Source of the DNA: Aliikangiella sp965214955
GTDB lineage: Bacteria; Pseudomonadota; Gammaproteobacteria; Enterobacterales; Kangiellaceae
Direction of reading: 5' to 3'
NCBI GenBank assembly: GCA_965214955.1
Contig: CBDCCU010000009.1
Location: forward strand, 992,001-1,056,000
Length of the DNA: 64,000 nt
The position numbers and the translations under genes were made by a program. How positions within the stretch are numbered: the stretch's first letter is position 1; each line of letters opens with the position of its first letter. The notes beneath the pieces are model-generated. The model saw only the letters and a list, made by a program, of their open reading frames with translations. It did no database searches and was not told where the DNA came from. Positions 1 to 9,336 of this stretch are shown one piece after another.

Positions 1-1934
1 CTCGGTATGCCGTTGATCAATTTTATTTTTTACAGGCGCAAAATTTATCTAACTTATCAGTATTTAACGAAATTATTTTACCATTGAGTGGCTTGGTTTT
101 AATTATTCAATTATTATTTTCTCTTATTGTCACTAGCTTTCACTTGCCTCGTTTTAACCAGACTAACCAAGCCTTTTTATTTTGGCATTCTAATCTTTCG
201 ATCCTAAAGCTTACTCAAATTTTTATTGTCACCCAAATTCGAATAACTTGTTTGCCACTTTTGTTGTTTGTTTTTATTTTATTTTGGCTTAGTTTTTATA
301 CTTCACTCGATATAGCCCGCAGTTTAACTTTAGTTATGTCAGTTGCTGCAATTTGGTTTGTTTTATCAATTTTGTTCGTTTTAATCAGCTTAAAATCAAG
401 GCAAAGCTTGCACTGCTTTTTGTTAGGCTTTGGTGTTGTTTCGGGGCTGTTGCTGCTTGAAATGCTAATAAGATTGAATAACAATTTTGAATATTATCGA
501 GGTATATTTTTACCTTTTTTAACTTTAAGACAAGGAGTGTTTTCTGTTGCAGATATTGCCAATTATATTATTTTAATTGTGCTTGGTACTTATCTTACTG
601 TTCATCAGATAGCCAAATTAAAAAATGTTAAAATTAAAAATAATATTCCAGTTTTTGCCGTGTTGGGTGTTAGTTTGTTTTTGGTTAGTCTAATTCCGCT
701 AAATTATGATTTTACCGATCAAAAAAGAAACAGCATTGAAGCCTCTTTAATTGAAAAACTTAAAACGCAAAGTCAGCCTTTAAATATTATTGCAGTCGTT
801 AATGATGAAACTAGTCGAGATGAAATTATGCGTGGTTTTAGCTTAATTAAAAAAGCTTATCCAGAGACAAAAATTAGTTTTCAATCAAGACAGTCTTTAA
901 AAGCTAATCTAAGCCATACTGGTGAATTTATTCAAATTAATTTAGGTGAGCTGCAACAATCAGTAGCTTACCCTTTTGATCAAGAAGTAAAGCTTGTTTT
1001 TGAGCAAGCCATTGATAAATTATTAACCCGTAAGCATCAGTGGATTACTATTATTGAAGGCCACAAAGAGGCTTCTCCATTTGGTAAATCAACCTCAGAT
1101 ATTAAGCAGTTTTATCAAACCTTAAAGCAAATGGGTTGGCCAATTGCAGTGCAAAATTTAACCCAGTTTCCGCTTAACGATAGAACCGAATTATTAATTA
1201 TCGCTTCACCTAAAGAGCCTTGGCTTCCTGGTGAAATGGCGCAGGTAATTAATTATTTGAATCAAGGGAAATCATTATTGTTATTAATTGATCCTGACAG
1301 TGAAGTTCCAGCTCAACTATCCGCTTATTTAGGTGTTGTTCGCCATAAAGGGACTTTAGTTGATTGGCAAGGATTTCAGCGAGGAACACCACATCCTGCG
1401 GTGCTTGTTGTTGATCAGTTTAAATCACACCCTGTGGTGAGTAATTTATCGCAATTATTAGCATTTCCTTGGGCGAGTGCTTTGAAAGTGCATATTAATG
1501 AAGAATCGAACTTTACTAAAGAAATTATCATTGAGACTCATCAAGGAGTGTGGAATGAGTTTGATATTGATGCTGAGTCACTTGCGTTTGAAGAAGCTAA
1601 AGGCGAAAAACAACAAGCTTTTCCACTAGCATTAAGCTTACAAAATAAAACTAATCAACAAAAAATAATTATCATTGGTGATAGTCATTTTTTAACTGAT
1701 TCGGCAATTAATAATTATGACAATATGCAGTTTGCATTAAATTTAGTCAGCTGGTTAACCAATAGTGAAATTAGCCGTAGTGTTGATAATAAAGATAGTA
1801 GTCTGGTGATTTCAAGTTTAGGGTTTTGGGTGCTGAATTTTATTTTTTTAATGGGACTACCATTTATTTGTGTGATTGTTGCTCTTAATGAGTTTCGTTT
1901 AAAGGTAAAAAATGCGCAAGAAAAATCCGCTTAG
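1..1934 (+). CDS. ABC-2 permease fused to GldG-like auxiliary protein, partial at left edge
   Basis: The frame is open from the first bases of the window, so the gene begins upstream; the first TTG at 84 is not a convincing start. The visible part opens with several hydrophobic helices typical of the last segments of an ABC-2 type permease. After one more helix (about nt 640-710) comes a long soluble, presumably periplasmic region of the GldG/ABC_transp_aux type, with a conserved-looking IIEGHKE segment near nt 1050, and a final membrane helix near nt 1820. GldF permease and GldG are separate proteins in gliding Bacteroidetes, while fused forms occur in Proteobacteria. The ATPase would be expected upstream, outside the window. 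The next gene overlaps by 23 bp, suggesting an operon. Substrate unknown. Confidence 0.75.
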   Translation, partial: RYAVDQFYFLQAQNLSNLSVFNEIILPLSGLVLIIQLLFSLIVTSFHLPRFNQTNQAFLFWHSNLSILKLTQIFIVTQIRITCLPLLLFVFILFWLSFYTSLDIARSLTLVMSVAAIWFVLSILFVLISLKSRQSLHCFLLGFGVVSGLLLLEMLIRLNNNFEYYRGIFLPFLTLRQGVFSVADIANYIILIVLGTYLTVHQIAKLKNVKIKNNIPVFAVLGVSLFLVSLIPLNYDFTDQKRNSIEASLIEKLKTQSQPLNIIAVVNDETSRDEIMRGFSLIKKAYPETKISFQSRQSLKANLSHTGEFIQINLGELQQSVAYPFDQEVKLVFEQAIDKLLTRKHQWITIIEGHKEASPFGKSTSDIKQFYQTLKQMGWPIAVQNLTQFPLNDRTELLIIASPKEPWLPGEMAQVINYLNQGKSLLLLIDPDSEVPAQLSAYLGVVRHKGTLVDWQGFQRGTPHPAVLVVDQFKSHPVVSNLSQLLAFPWASALKVHINEESNFTKEIIIETHQGVWNEFDIDAESLAFEEAKGEKQQAFPLALSLQNKTNQQKIIIIGDSHFLTDSAINNYDNMQFALNLVSWLTNSEISRSVDNKDSSLVISSLGFWVLNFIFLMGLPFICVIVALNEFRLKVKNAQEKSA

Positions 1935-2391
1935 TCAAAGGCAGTGGTTAAATATAATTATTATTGCCACTAGCGCAATGTTTTTAATTATGGTGCTTAT
2001 TGGTAGAATGTTTGAAGGTAAAAATACTAATAGCGCTAATGACAGTCCTGTTATAAACCAAATGATAAAAATAGATTTTGGTGATCGTGCTTTGATTTTG
2101 CAAGGCGATCAATGGATAGATCTGTCGGCTGTACCGTTACCTGCTGAAAAAATAAAAAAGATAATAAATAATTGGCAATCATTACTATTAAAACAAGCCT
2201 CTCCTATTGATAACGAGCGATTAACGGGGCAAAATATTTTGCTTTACTTTAGTCAGCAGTCTAATCCTATTATCTGCAAAGTAAGCCAGCACAATAACCA
2301 AATTATTTTTCAGTGGACTCAAGCGCAAAAACAATTAGTGCTAGAAAATATCAGTTTATCTGACTATATTCCCTTAAAGTATTCATTTTAG
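1912..2391 (+). CDS. DUF4340-like membrane-anchored protein
   Basis: A 159-residue protein with one N-terminal membrane helix (about residues 14-32) and a soluble, presumably periplasmic remainder. It overlaps the end of the ABC/GldG-like gene by 23 bp, so translation is probably coupled. Proteins of the DUF4340 type are often found directly after GldF/GldG-like genes. That context, rather than strong sequence recognition, is the basis of the call. It is shorter than many DUF4340 proteins. A role as an accessory subunit of the upstream transporter is inferred. Confidence 0.55.
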   Translation: MRKKNPLSQRQWLNIIIIATSAMFLIMVLIGRMFEGKNTNSANDSPVINQMIKIDFGDRALILQGDQWIDLSAVPLPAEKIKKIINNWQSLLLKQASPIDNERLTGQNILLYFSQQSNPIICKVSQHNNQIIFQWTQAQKQLVLENISLSDYIPLKYSF

Positions 2392-2401
2392 GGGCTGTTT
2401 G

Positions 2402-2419
2402 AAAGATCAACAGATCCTA
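2402..2419. repeat. 18-bp dispersed repeat, copy 1
   Basis: The string AAAGATCAACAGATCCTA occurs here, just after the DUF4340-like gene and before mutM, and again without mismatch at 33587-33604. A GGGCT lies shortly upstream of both copies. It contains two GATC sites spaced by four bases. Function unknown; it may be the end of a small mobile or repetitive element. Confidence 0.5.
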
Positions 2420-2437
2420 ATAACAAGCGAAAATTTT

Positions 2438-3256
2438 ATGCCAGAATTACCAGAAGTTGAAACCAGTAAAAAAGGAATTGAGCCTTATTGTGTTGGGCAA
2501 ACTGTTTTAAATGCCATTGTGCGTAACCATAAATTACGTTGGCCTGTTGACTTAAACTTAGCCAATAAAATTAAAAATTATTGCGTTAAAACCGTCAGCA
2601 GACGTGGTAAGTATTTAATCATTGAGTTTGAAAATAAACCAGAGTCGTTACTTATTCATTTGGGTATGTCGGGAAGCTTGCGAGTAATTGATAGTGAGTT
2701 AGCGCCTGAAAAGCATGATCATTTTGATTTGGTTTTAAGTAATGGTAAATCGGTTCGATATAACGATCCTAGACGATTTGGCTGTGTGATTTTAAATACC
2801 GAAAATCACAACCACTCATTATTAAAAAGTTTAGGGCCAGAACCTTTAACTGATGACTTTAATAGCGATTATCTTTATCAGCTTTGTCGCTCAAAGAAAG
2901 CGTCGATTAAAGTGGTTATTATGGATAGTAAGGTCGTTGTTGGTGTGGGCAATATTTACGCCCAAGAAGCGTTGTTTATGGCAAAAATTAATCCTGCTAA
3001 GCCTGCTAGTAAAGTGTCGAAGAAGAAAATGGCACTATTAGTTGAGGCAATAAAACAAGTACTAGCGGTAGCAATAAAAGCAGGTGGTAGCAGCTTAAAA
3101 GATTTTACCCAAACCGATGGCAAGCCAGGGTATTTCCAACATCAGTTTAATGTATATGCAAGAGCCGGCGAGCCTTGTGTTAATTGCCAAAATCCATTAA
3201 AACAAAAGCAATTAGGGCAAAGAACCACCACTTATTGTTCAAGTTGCCAGAAGTAG
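2438..3256 (+). CDS. mutM: Formamidopyrimidine-DNA glycosylase (Fpg/MutM)
   Basis: Base-excision repair enzyme that removes 8-oxoguanine and formamidopyrimidines and nicks the abasic site. The start is the ATG that gives MPELPEVE: family members need the Pro directly after the initiator Met as catalytic nucleophile, followed by Glu. A longer reading from a TTG at 2399 would bury this residue and is rejected. The length of 272 residues fits the family. The C terminus carries the zinc finger, CVNC then about 20 residues then CSSC. The neighbours upstream are unrelated transporter genes. The 18-bp repeat lies just before the start, where a promoter could be. Confidence 0.97.
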   Translation: MPELPEVETSKKGIEPYCVGQTVLNAIVRNHKLRWPVDLNLANKIKNYCVKTVSRRGKYLIIEFENKPESLLIHLGMSGSLRVIDSELAPEKHDHFDLVLSNGKSVRYNDPRRFGCVILNTENHNHSLLKSLGPEPLTDDFNSDYLYQLCRSKKASIKVVIMDSKVVVGVGNIYAQEALFMAKINPAKPASKVSKKKMALLVEAIKQVLAVAIKAGGSSLKDFTQTDGKPGYFQHQFNVYARAGEPCVNCQNPLKQKQLGQRTTTYCSSCQK

Positions 3257-3268
3257 TAAGGGCTTAAT

Positions 3269-3979
3269 ATGAGTAACGTTCAATCTATTGTCATTGTTGG
3301 CACTGGAAGAGTGGGAAAACCGCTTAAAAGTCGATTAGTTGAACAAGGGCATAAAGCCTATTCAGCTCGATTAGATCCTGAAAAAGGTTTGCAGCTTGAG
3401 CAAACCATTGAAAAGCAAATGCCATTAAATTTGGATGCCTTAGTTATTTGTGTTTCTGCGGCAGGAAAATCTTGGCGGTGGGATACTTTGTTAAATGGCC
3501 TTGTGGCACAAATAAAGAGCCAAAAGGTTGTTGCCAAAAAAATTATCCTGGTTTCTTCTTCAAGAGTGCATGAAGTAAACCAAGGGTTAATAACCGCAGA
3601 GATGCCAGTTAATCCAGTTTCATTAAAAACTCAGCAGATTGTTGCAGGTGAAAAAGCGCTATTTAATAGTTCACCTAATGTGTGGCTGTTAAGGTGCTGC
3701 GGGATTTATGGTGATGATTATCCAAAATATACGCCAATTATGTTGGCTGCTAAGGATAAGCCTCGTTGCGGTGTGACAAGTCAACTTATTATAGAAAGAC
3801 TGCTGACATTAATTAATCAGCAAAGCTGGCAATCGGGTATTGAGATTTTAAGTGATGGCTTTTGTTATTTTGAAGGGGAAAAAATTGCCATTGATGATCA
3901 AAGGGTTGCTCAAATTAGCTTAAATCATCGAGTTTTAAAATCCTCTCAAACGGTTACCACGGCATATATTGAATCGTAA
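3269..3979 (+). CDS. NAD(P)-binding Rossmann protein, YeeZ-like
   Basis: A 236-residue protein beginning with a Rossmann nucleotide-binding segment, IVIVGTGRVGKPL (residues about 7-19). Together with the later SSSRVHE segment and the GIYG motif it resembles the atypical short-chain dehydrogenase/epimerase family that includes E. coli YeeZ. It starts 12 bp after mutM and is probably co-transcribed with it. A strong terminator follows. The substrate is unknown; an oxidoreductase or epimerase role is only a family-level guess. Confidence 0.7.
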   Translation: MSNVQSIVIVGTGRVGKPLKSRLVEQGHKAYSARLDPEKGLQLEQTIEKQMPLNLDALVICVSAAGKSWRWDTLLNGLVAQIKSQKVVAKKIILVSSSRVHEVNQGLITAEMPVNPVSLKTQQIVAGEKALFNSSPNVWLLRCCGIYGDDYPKYTPIMLAAKDKPRCGVTSQLIIERLLTLINQQSWQSGIEILSDGFCYFEGEKIAIDDQRVAQISLNHRVLKSSQTVTTAYIES

Positions 3980-4004
3980 TTGGGGTAATCAATAATTAAC
4001 GAGC

Positions 4005-4044
4005 ATAAAAAAAGCCTGATAACACAAGTGATCAGGCTTTTTCG
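4005..4044. terminator. Bidirectional intrinsic terminator
   Basis: A perfect inverted repeat, AAAGCCTGAT and ATCAGGCTTT, with a 10-base loop, lies between the end of the Rossmann gene (plus strand) and rpmG (minus strand). It is flanked by an A run on the left and a T-rich stretch on the right, so it can stop transcription from both sides. Confidence 0.85.
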
Positions 4045-4072
4045 GCTACTCGGTACACGAGGAAATTAAGTA

Positions 4073-4228
4073 TTACTTAATTTTAGCTTCCTTGTACATC
4101 ACGTGCTTGCGTACAACTGGGTCGTACTTTTTGAACTCAAGCTTGTGAGGAGTGTTCTTTTTGTTTTTGTCTGTGGTATAGAAATGACCAGTACCAGCAG
4201 AAGAAACTAATTTGATTTTATCGCGCAT
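4073..4228 (-). CDS. rpmG: 50S ribosomal protein L33
   Basis: A 51-residue small basic protein reading MRDKIKLVSSAGTGHFYT at its start and ending in YKEAKIK, which is the bacterial L33 pattern. It lacks the CxxC pairs of the zinc-binding form. It sits directly downstream of rpmB on the minus strand, the usual rpmB-rpmG operon, and ends close to a bidirectional terminator. Start and stop are unambiguous. Confidence 0.96.
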   Translation of the reverse strand: MRDKIKLVSSAGTGHFYTTDKNKKNTPHKLEFKKYDPVVRKHVMYKEAKIK

Positions 4229-4240
4229 GGTCTAAACCTC

Positions 4241-4478
4241 TTATACTTTTTCGCCGCGTTGGCGAATGGTGGTTAAAACAGCATCGATACCTTTTTTATC
4301 GATGATACGCATACCTTTTGCAGAAACGCGTAAGTTTTACAAAACGGTTTTCACTTTCAACCCAAAAACGGTGAGAGTGAAGATTAGGCAAAAAACGACG
4401 GCGAGTGCGGTTTTTTGCATGAGATACATTGTTTCCTGTTGCTGGTCTTTTACCAGTAACCTGACATACTCGTGACAT
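4241..4478 (-). pseudogene. rpmB: 50S ribosomal protein L28, frameshifted
   Basis: The start reads MSRVCQVTGKRPATGNN and continues as normal L28 through FWVESENRFVKL. One extra base (the T at 4331, A in the mRNA) then shifts the frame and gives a false end after 60 residues. Dropping that base restores RVSAKGMRIIDKKGID and an end in RGEKV, a 78-residue L28 of standard length. The total span is 79 codons plus one base. L28 is important for ribosome function and the rest of the gene is well conserved, so a sequencing or assembly insertion is the likeliest cause. No slippery site for programmed frameshifting is evident. It is the first gene of rpmB-rpmG. Confidence 0.9.
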
Positions 4479-4673
4479 TAGTTTAGCCTCTTAAAATTCG
4501 GTACAAAACGGCAATGCATTAATCGTGCAAAAATCACTCAATACCTTCCTGCCGCTGAAAGGGCGCACTTTATACCAAATACCGTAGAGGAATACAACTT
4601 TTTAAGCTCATAAAATTACCAATTTGATTAATCACTTATCAAATTTATAAGCTGGTTTTTAAAGGTTTTTGCA

Positions 4674-5360
4674 CTATATTTTGCCCATTTCAGCCAAAGA
4701 AATCACGGTATTGCCCGCAACAATCAAATGGTCGAGTAAGCGAATATCGATTAGTGCCAAAGACTGTTTTAATGTGGCTGGTAATATCAATATCTGCCAA
4801 CACTTGGCTCGGTAACACCTGATGGATGATTGTGAGCAACCATGATCGCCGCAGCATTGAATTTAAGGGCTTTTTGTACAACCACTCTGGGATGAATGAA
4901 GAGGCTGAATTAACAGTGCCGAAAAACAGCTCTTCATAAGCTAATAAGCGATTTTGATTGTCTAAAAATAACGCCGCAAATACTTCGTTGGGGCGCCCAA
5001 CTAGCTGACTTTGTAAATAAGACTTTACCTGCTGAGGATTAGTAAACCCTGTTAGGTTGAGTGAGACTCTTCGGCTAAGGTGGCGCTTGCTCATTTCCAT
5101 GCATGCCTGTAGTTGATACAAATTTGGCCTGACCCAAGCCCTTTAAATTGGCAAAAAGATTTAAGATCGGCAGAAAAAAGTGATTTTAGGCTTCCAAAAT
5201 GGCCAATGATCTCTCGGGCTAACTCAATGGCATTTTTGCCTTTTATTCCTGTGCGCAAAAATATGGCTAAAAGTTCGGCATCAGTTAAAGATTGTGCCCC
5301 TTTTTGTAATAGTTTTTCTCGTGGTCGCTCTTCAATAGGCCAAGTGGTTAGTTGGTTCAT
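4674..5360 (-). pseudogene. radC: RadC/JAB-domain protein, multiply frameshifted
   Basis: The 5' part (from 5360) reads MNQLTTWPIEERPREKLL and encodes the UPF0758 N-terminal helix-hairpin region. Later segments match RadC only when the frame is changed several times. Two shifts lie around 5106-5150 (KGLG then QAKFVQLQA), one near 4900 (before HPRVVVQKAL), one near 4790 (after AHNHPSG), and one near 4757 (before LIDIRLLDH). The JAB zinc motif HNHPSG survives in an alternative frame, as does a normal C terminus LAEMGKI with stop at 4674. This is either a decaying gene or a patch of poor sequence; rpmB next door also has an indel. It lies divergent from coaBC. Confidence 0.85.
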
Positions 5361-5547
5361 GATAATTCCTTTTACCAGTTATTTATTTTAGCAACAATGT
5401 TAGTTATAAAACTAAGATAAGTCTGTAAGCAATAGATGAAAAAAGAGTGAGAAATTGCTGAAAAGTTTTGCTATTATGATGCAGGTTAGTAAGTATTCAG
5501 TTCGCCCAGAATACTCCTATTTCTAATTGGTTAAGGATTGCCCTCCG

Positions 5548-6756
5548 TTGTCTAAAATTAAAACAAACGAAACGAGCAAAAATCTTATTTTAGGTATTTG
5601 TGGTGGAATAGCCGCCTATAAATGTGCCGATTTAACTCGACGACTTAAAGAGCGTGGTTTTGATGTACGAGTAGTAATGACATCATCAGCCAAAGAGTTT
5701 ATTACCCCTATGACATTACAAGCGGTGTCTGGCCACCCTGTGCATGATGATTTATTTGACCCTCAGGCAGAAGCCTCAATGGGGCATATAGAGCTTGCCA
5801 AATGGGCCGATTTAATTTTAATTGCACCTGCTACCGCTAACACTATTGCAAAAATAAATCATGGTAAAGCTAACAACTTACTCACAAGCCTAATACTGGC
5901 ATCTAAAGCAAAACTAATGTTGGCACCGGCAATGAACCAACAAATGTGGGCAAATGAGGCAACTCAATGCAACATTTGTGACTTGCAAGCTAAAGGTGTT
6001 GATATTATTGGCCCTGCTAGTGGTGAGCAAGCTTGTGGTGATGTTGGGGCGGGTAGAATGGTTGAACCGCTTGATATTGCTATTGCCGTTGAACGGCAGT
6101 TCTGCCAGAAAGGGCTTTTAACGGGTAAAAAGCTAGTAATAACAGCTGGTCCCACTTTAGAGGCGATTGATCCTGTTCGCTATATTTCTAACCATAGTTC
6201 AGGAAAAATGGGATATGCCATAGCAAAAGCTGCACAGTTGGCTGGCGCTCAAGTTTATTTGGTTTCTGGCCCTTGTCATATTGCAGTGCCTCAAGATGTT
6301 AATTATATTCAAGTAACTAGCGCTGATGACATGTTTAATGCGGTTAAGGAGCTAATAGAAGATACCGATATTTTTATTGGTTGTGCAGCGGTAGCAGACT
6401 ATAAGCCAGTTAACACCTTTGCGCAAAAAATCAAAAAATCTCAACCTACAATGCAAATTGAATTAATAAAAAACATTGATATTTTGGCTTGGGTTGGCGA
6501 ACAAAAAAAGGCTAAGCTAGTGGTTGGCTTTGCCGCAGAAAGTGAAAAATTAAAAGAATATGCATTAAAAAAACTTCATAAAAAACAACTCGACTTAATT
6601 TGTGCCAACGATATTAGCCAATCAGGGTTAGGCTTTAATAGCGATAATAATCAATTGTTGTTAATTGACAAAAATGAAAATGAATTTTCATTGCCTATAG
6701 AAAGAAAAGAAATTTTAGCAATGAAAATTGTGCAACAAATCGCTAAGCGGTTGTAA
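5548..6756 (+). CDS. coaBC: Bifunctional CoaBC: phosphopantothenoylcysteine synthetase/decarboxylase
   Basis: Two steps of coenzyme A synthesis: ligation of cysteine to 4'-phosphopantothenate (CoaB) and decarboxylation to 4'-phosphopantetheine (CoaC). The N-terminal flavoprotein domain begins ILGICGGIAAYK and has the PAMNQQMW motif. The CoaB half follows from about residue 195 with TAGPTLEAIDPVRYISN. The start is uncertain: both candidates are TTG. The one at 5548 has an AAGGA about 11 bases upstream; the one at 5527 has nothing recognisable. It is followed by algC, not by dut as in E. coli. Confidence 0.95.
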   Translation: MSKIKTNETSKNLILGICGGIAAYKCADLTRRLKERGFDVRVVMTSSAKEFITPMTLQAVSGHPVHDDLFDPQAEASMGHIELAKWADLILIAPATANTIAKINHGKANNLLTSLILASKAKLMLAPAMNQQMWANEATQCNICDLQAKGVDIIGPASGEQACGDVGAGRMVEPLDIAIAVERQFCQKGLLTGKKLVITAGPTLEAIDPVRYISNHSSGKMGYAIAKAAQLAGAQVYLVSGPCHIAVPQDVNYIQVTSADDMFNAVKELIEDTDIFIGCAAVADYKPVNTFAQKIKKSQPTMQIELIKNIDILAWVGEQKKAKLVVGFAAESEKLKEYALKKLHKKQLDLICANDISQSGLGFNSDNNQLLLIDKNENEFSLPIERKEILAMKIVQQIAKRL

Positions 6757-6792
6757 TTGTGCTAAGTAAAAATTTAGACATGGAGACACTCA

Positions 6793-9327
6793 GTGAAAAT
6801 CAATCCTAATAAAGAAAAAGAAAAGAAAAAAGCGCAGCCCAAGGTAAAAGAGAAAACGCTATTATCTCGCTCTTTGCCATATCTATTATTGTGTATATTA
6901 ACCATTATCTTTGTTGCAATTATTCAATATTATTTAGTGGTTGTTGCCCCCGCGCAAGATAGAAACAGAACTTTTGTTAATGTAACCATGACGGCTTATA
7001 TGGAACTTGTATTGAGTCGGCTTGATGGTGTGAGCCTGTCTGCAAAGTCATTTTTAAATGATCCTGAGCTTAAAAAAACATTAAGAACCGGAAGCCAACA
7101 GGATATTGCTAACATCGAGAATCAATTGGCCGCGCGTCTTTCTAATATTGTTGGGGTAAGAATATTAGACAGTGAATTACTTGATGTTGATCCTAACTCT
7201 AAACCTGTTATTACTAATGTAACCTTGCACTTAATTCGACAATTAAAAACCGCAGAGTCAGTTAACCATGAAGCCATTGATGCAGGAAAACCAAGTCAGC
7301 ATGTTGCAGTAATTTTTAAGCTAACAGGCACAAAGAAAATTGCATTGATTGGTGTTGACTTTAATGTTTTTTCTGAAGCCTTGCCTCATAACCGTTTGGT
7401 TCCAGGGTATTATGAATTTTTACAGAGTTTTGCCAATCAAAACAGAACTATCATAGCGTTAGGGGATAAAGGCTTTAAAGTTGATGAGCCAATGGGAATT
7501 GCAAATATCGACAAAACGCATTGGAAAATAGCATTTTGGCCCAAAGATCCTGCCAAATTTAACTCAGAACTAGAACTTATACTCTTTTTTGGAGGATTAG
7601 TGCTTGTTATGGCGCTTGTTGGAGTGGGGGGCTACATTGGTTTGCATGGATTACAAAGAATGTTGAAAACCGATGCGTCTAATTTTACTAAATGGTTAAT
7701 TGATAGCAGTAAAGAAAATAAGCTACTTGCCAAAACAGATTTTGAGTTGCAAGTGTTTGCTGATGCTTCTAAAACCTTAATAAGAGAAGGAGTAAGCTTT
7801 GGAGAAATGAGTAGTGAGCCTGTTGCTGTTAAAGAACAAACCAAGGCACCTAAAGCTATTGAAAAAAGCCCCCGAACATTAATTGAAGCACTAGGAAATA
7901 GCACAAACAATAGTGGATTAGAGGTTACAACCGTACAACAAACATCAAGTGGAACGGTGATCCCAGATTCAATTTTTAGAGAATATGATATTAGAGGCGT
8001 CGTTGGCTCTACCTTGAACTCTGCAATTGTTCGTGAAATTGGCAGAGCAATAGGAAGCGAAGCCTTTGAGCGTGGAGAGCAACGTATTGTTGTCGCAAGA
8101 GATGGAAGGCTTTCAGGCCCTGAGCTGATTAATGCACTTAAACAAGGATTAATGGAAAGCGGTAGAGACGTGATTGATGTGGGTGAAGTGCCAACACCAC
8201 TGCTTTACTTTGCCACAAATTATCTTGATGCTAATAGTGGGGTAATGCTTACAGGTAGTCATAACCCTAAGGATTACAATGGGTTAAAAATTGTTCTTGG
8301 CGGTAATACCTTATCGGGTGAAGATATTCAAAATCTGAAAAAACGGATTGAAAGTGACAATATGGTGAAGGGAAAGGGAAGCCACGAAACGGCAACTATT
8401 GCCCAAGATTATATTGGTCAAGTAACAAGCGATGTGGCATTGGCACAACCACTAAAAGTTGCGGTTGATTGTGGAAATGGTGTAGCTGGAAAAATTGCGC
8501 CTCAGTTGTTACAAGCGCTTGGGTGTGAAGTGATTGGTTTATATTGTAAAGTGGATGGAAACTTTCCTAATCATCATCCCGATCCAAGTAAGCCTGAAAA
8601 TTTAAAAGAGTTAATTGACTTGGTGAAATCTGAAGAAGCTGATGTCGGCTTGGCCTTTGATGGTGATGGAGATCGATTAGGTGTCATTGACTCTGAAGGA
8701 AATATTATTTGGCCCGATAGGCAAATGATGCTTTATGCCATGGATGTATTATCAAGAAACCCAGGGGCAGACATTATCTACGATGTAAAATGCACCAAGC
8801 ATTTGGCAAAGGTTATTTCGGCTAATGGTGGTCACCCAATTATGTGGAAAACGGGGCACTCGTTAGTAAAAGCTAAAATGCGTGAAACAGGGGCTCTGCT
8901 GGCGGGCGAGTGTAGCGGTCATATTTTCTTTAAAGAGCGCTGGTATGGATTTGATGATGCTTTGTATACCGCCGCTCGACTACTTGAAGTTTTATCGGCG
9001 GATACCAGAAAGTCTTACGAAATATTTAATGCCTTGCCAAATAGTGAAGTAACACCTGAAATTAATGTCGCTGTTACCGATGAAAAGAAATTTGAAGTGA
9101 TAAATAAACTATCAGCTAATGGTGCTTTTGGTGAAGGAAAAATCATTAATATAGACGGTGTTAGAGTTGAATATTCGGATGGTTGGGGTTTGGTTCGAGC
9201 TTCTAATACAACACCTAACCTAGTTATAAGGTTTGAAGGGGAAACATTGGAAGTTATTGAAAGAATTAAAAAAATCTTTAAGCAGCAGTTGTTAATGGTT
9301 GATAGTAGTTTAGCTTTGGATTTTTAG
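6793..9327 (+). CDS. algC: Phosphomannomutase/phosphoglucomutase with membrane-anchored N-terminal extension (AlgC-like)
   Basis: Interconverts mannose or glucose 1- and 6-phosphates for LPS and exopolysaccharide precursors. An 844-residue protein with GTG start preceded by GGAGA. The N terminus has a helix at about 30-52 and another at about 258-282 enclosing a presumably periplasmic domain. The catalytic alpha-phosphohexomutase starts at about residue 390 with FREYDIRG. The phosphoserine loop TGSHNPKDYN is near residue 487 and the metal loop DGDGDR near 622. Long N-terminal extensions like this are known in Pseudomonas AlgC annotations. It sits between coaBC and slmA, where E. coli has dut. 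Confidence 0.9.
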   Translation: MKINPNKEKEKKKAQPKVKEKTLLSRSLPYLLLCILTIIFVAIIQYYLVVVAPAQDRNRTFVNVTMTAYMELVLSRLDGVSLSAKSFLNDPELKKTLRTGSQQDIANIENQLAARLSNIVGVRILDSELLDVDPNSKPVITNVTLHLIRQLKTAESVNHEAIDAGKPSQHVAVIFKLTGTKKIALIGVDFNVFSEALPHNRLVPGYYEFLQSFANQNRTIIALGDKGFKVDEPMGIANIDKTHWKIAFWPKDPAKFNSELELILFFGGLVLVMALVGVGGYIGLHGLQRMLKTDASNFTKWLIDSSKENKLLAKTDFELQVFADASKTLIREGVSFGEMSSEPVAVKEQTKAPKAIEKSPRTLIEALGNSTNNSGLEVTTVQQTSSGTVIPDSIFREYDIRGVVGSTLNSAIVREIGRAIGSEAFERGEQRIVVARDGRLSGPELINALKQGLMESGRDVIDVGEVPTPLLYFATNYLDANSGVMLTGSHNPKDYNGLKIVLGGNTLSGEDIQNLKKRIESDNMVKGKGSHETATIAQDYIGQVTSDVALAQPLKVAVDCGNGVAGKIAPQLLQALGCEVIGLYCKVDGNFPNHHPDPSKPENLKELIDLVKSEEADVGLAFDGDGDRLGVIDSEGNIIWPDRQMMLYAMDVLSRNPGADIIYDVKCTKHLAKVISANGGHPIMWKTGHSLVKAKMRETGALLAGECSGHIFFKERWYGFDDALYTAARLLEVLSADTRKSYEIFNALPNSEVTPEINVAVTDEKKFEVINKLSANGAFGEGKIINIDGVRVEYSDGWGLVRASNTTPNLVIRFEGETLEVIERIKKIFKQQLLMVDSSLALDF

Positions 9328-9336
9328 GGGAAAATA

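Noticed and set aside
84..1934. Separate gene starting at the TTG at 84
   Set aside because: The frame is open to the window edge and continues permease-like helices, so the TTG is internal.
2399..2437. N-terminal extension of MutM from a TTG
   Set aside because: MutM chemistry requires Pro right after the initiator Met; the ATG at 2438 provides it.
4331..4331. Programmed frameshift in rpmB
   Set aside because: No slippery heptamer, internal ribosome-like site or downstream structure is evident; a sequence error is simpler.
4266..4475. 69-residue plus-strand reading frame
   Set aside because: It is antisense to rpmB and has no recognisable features.
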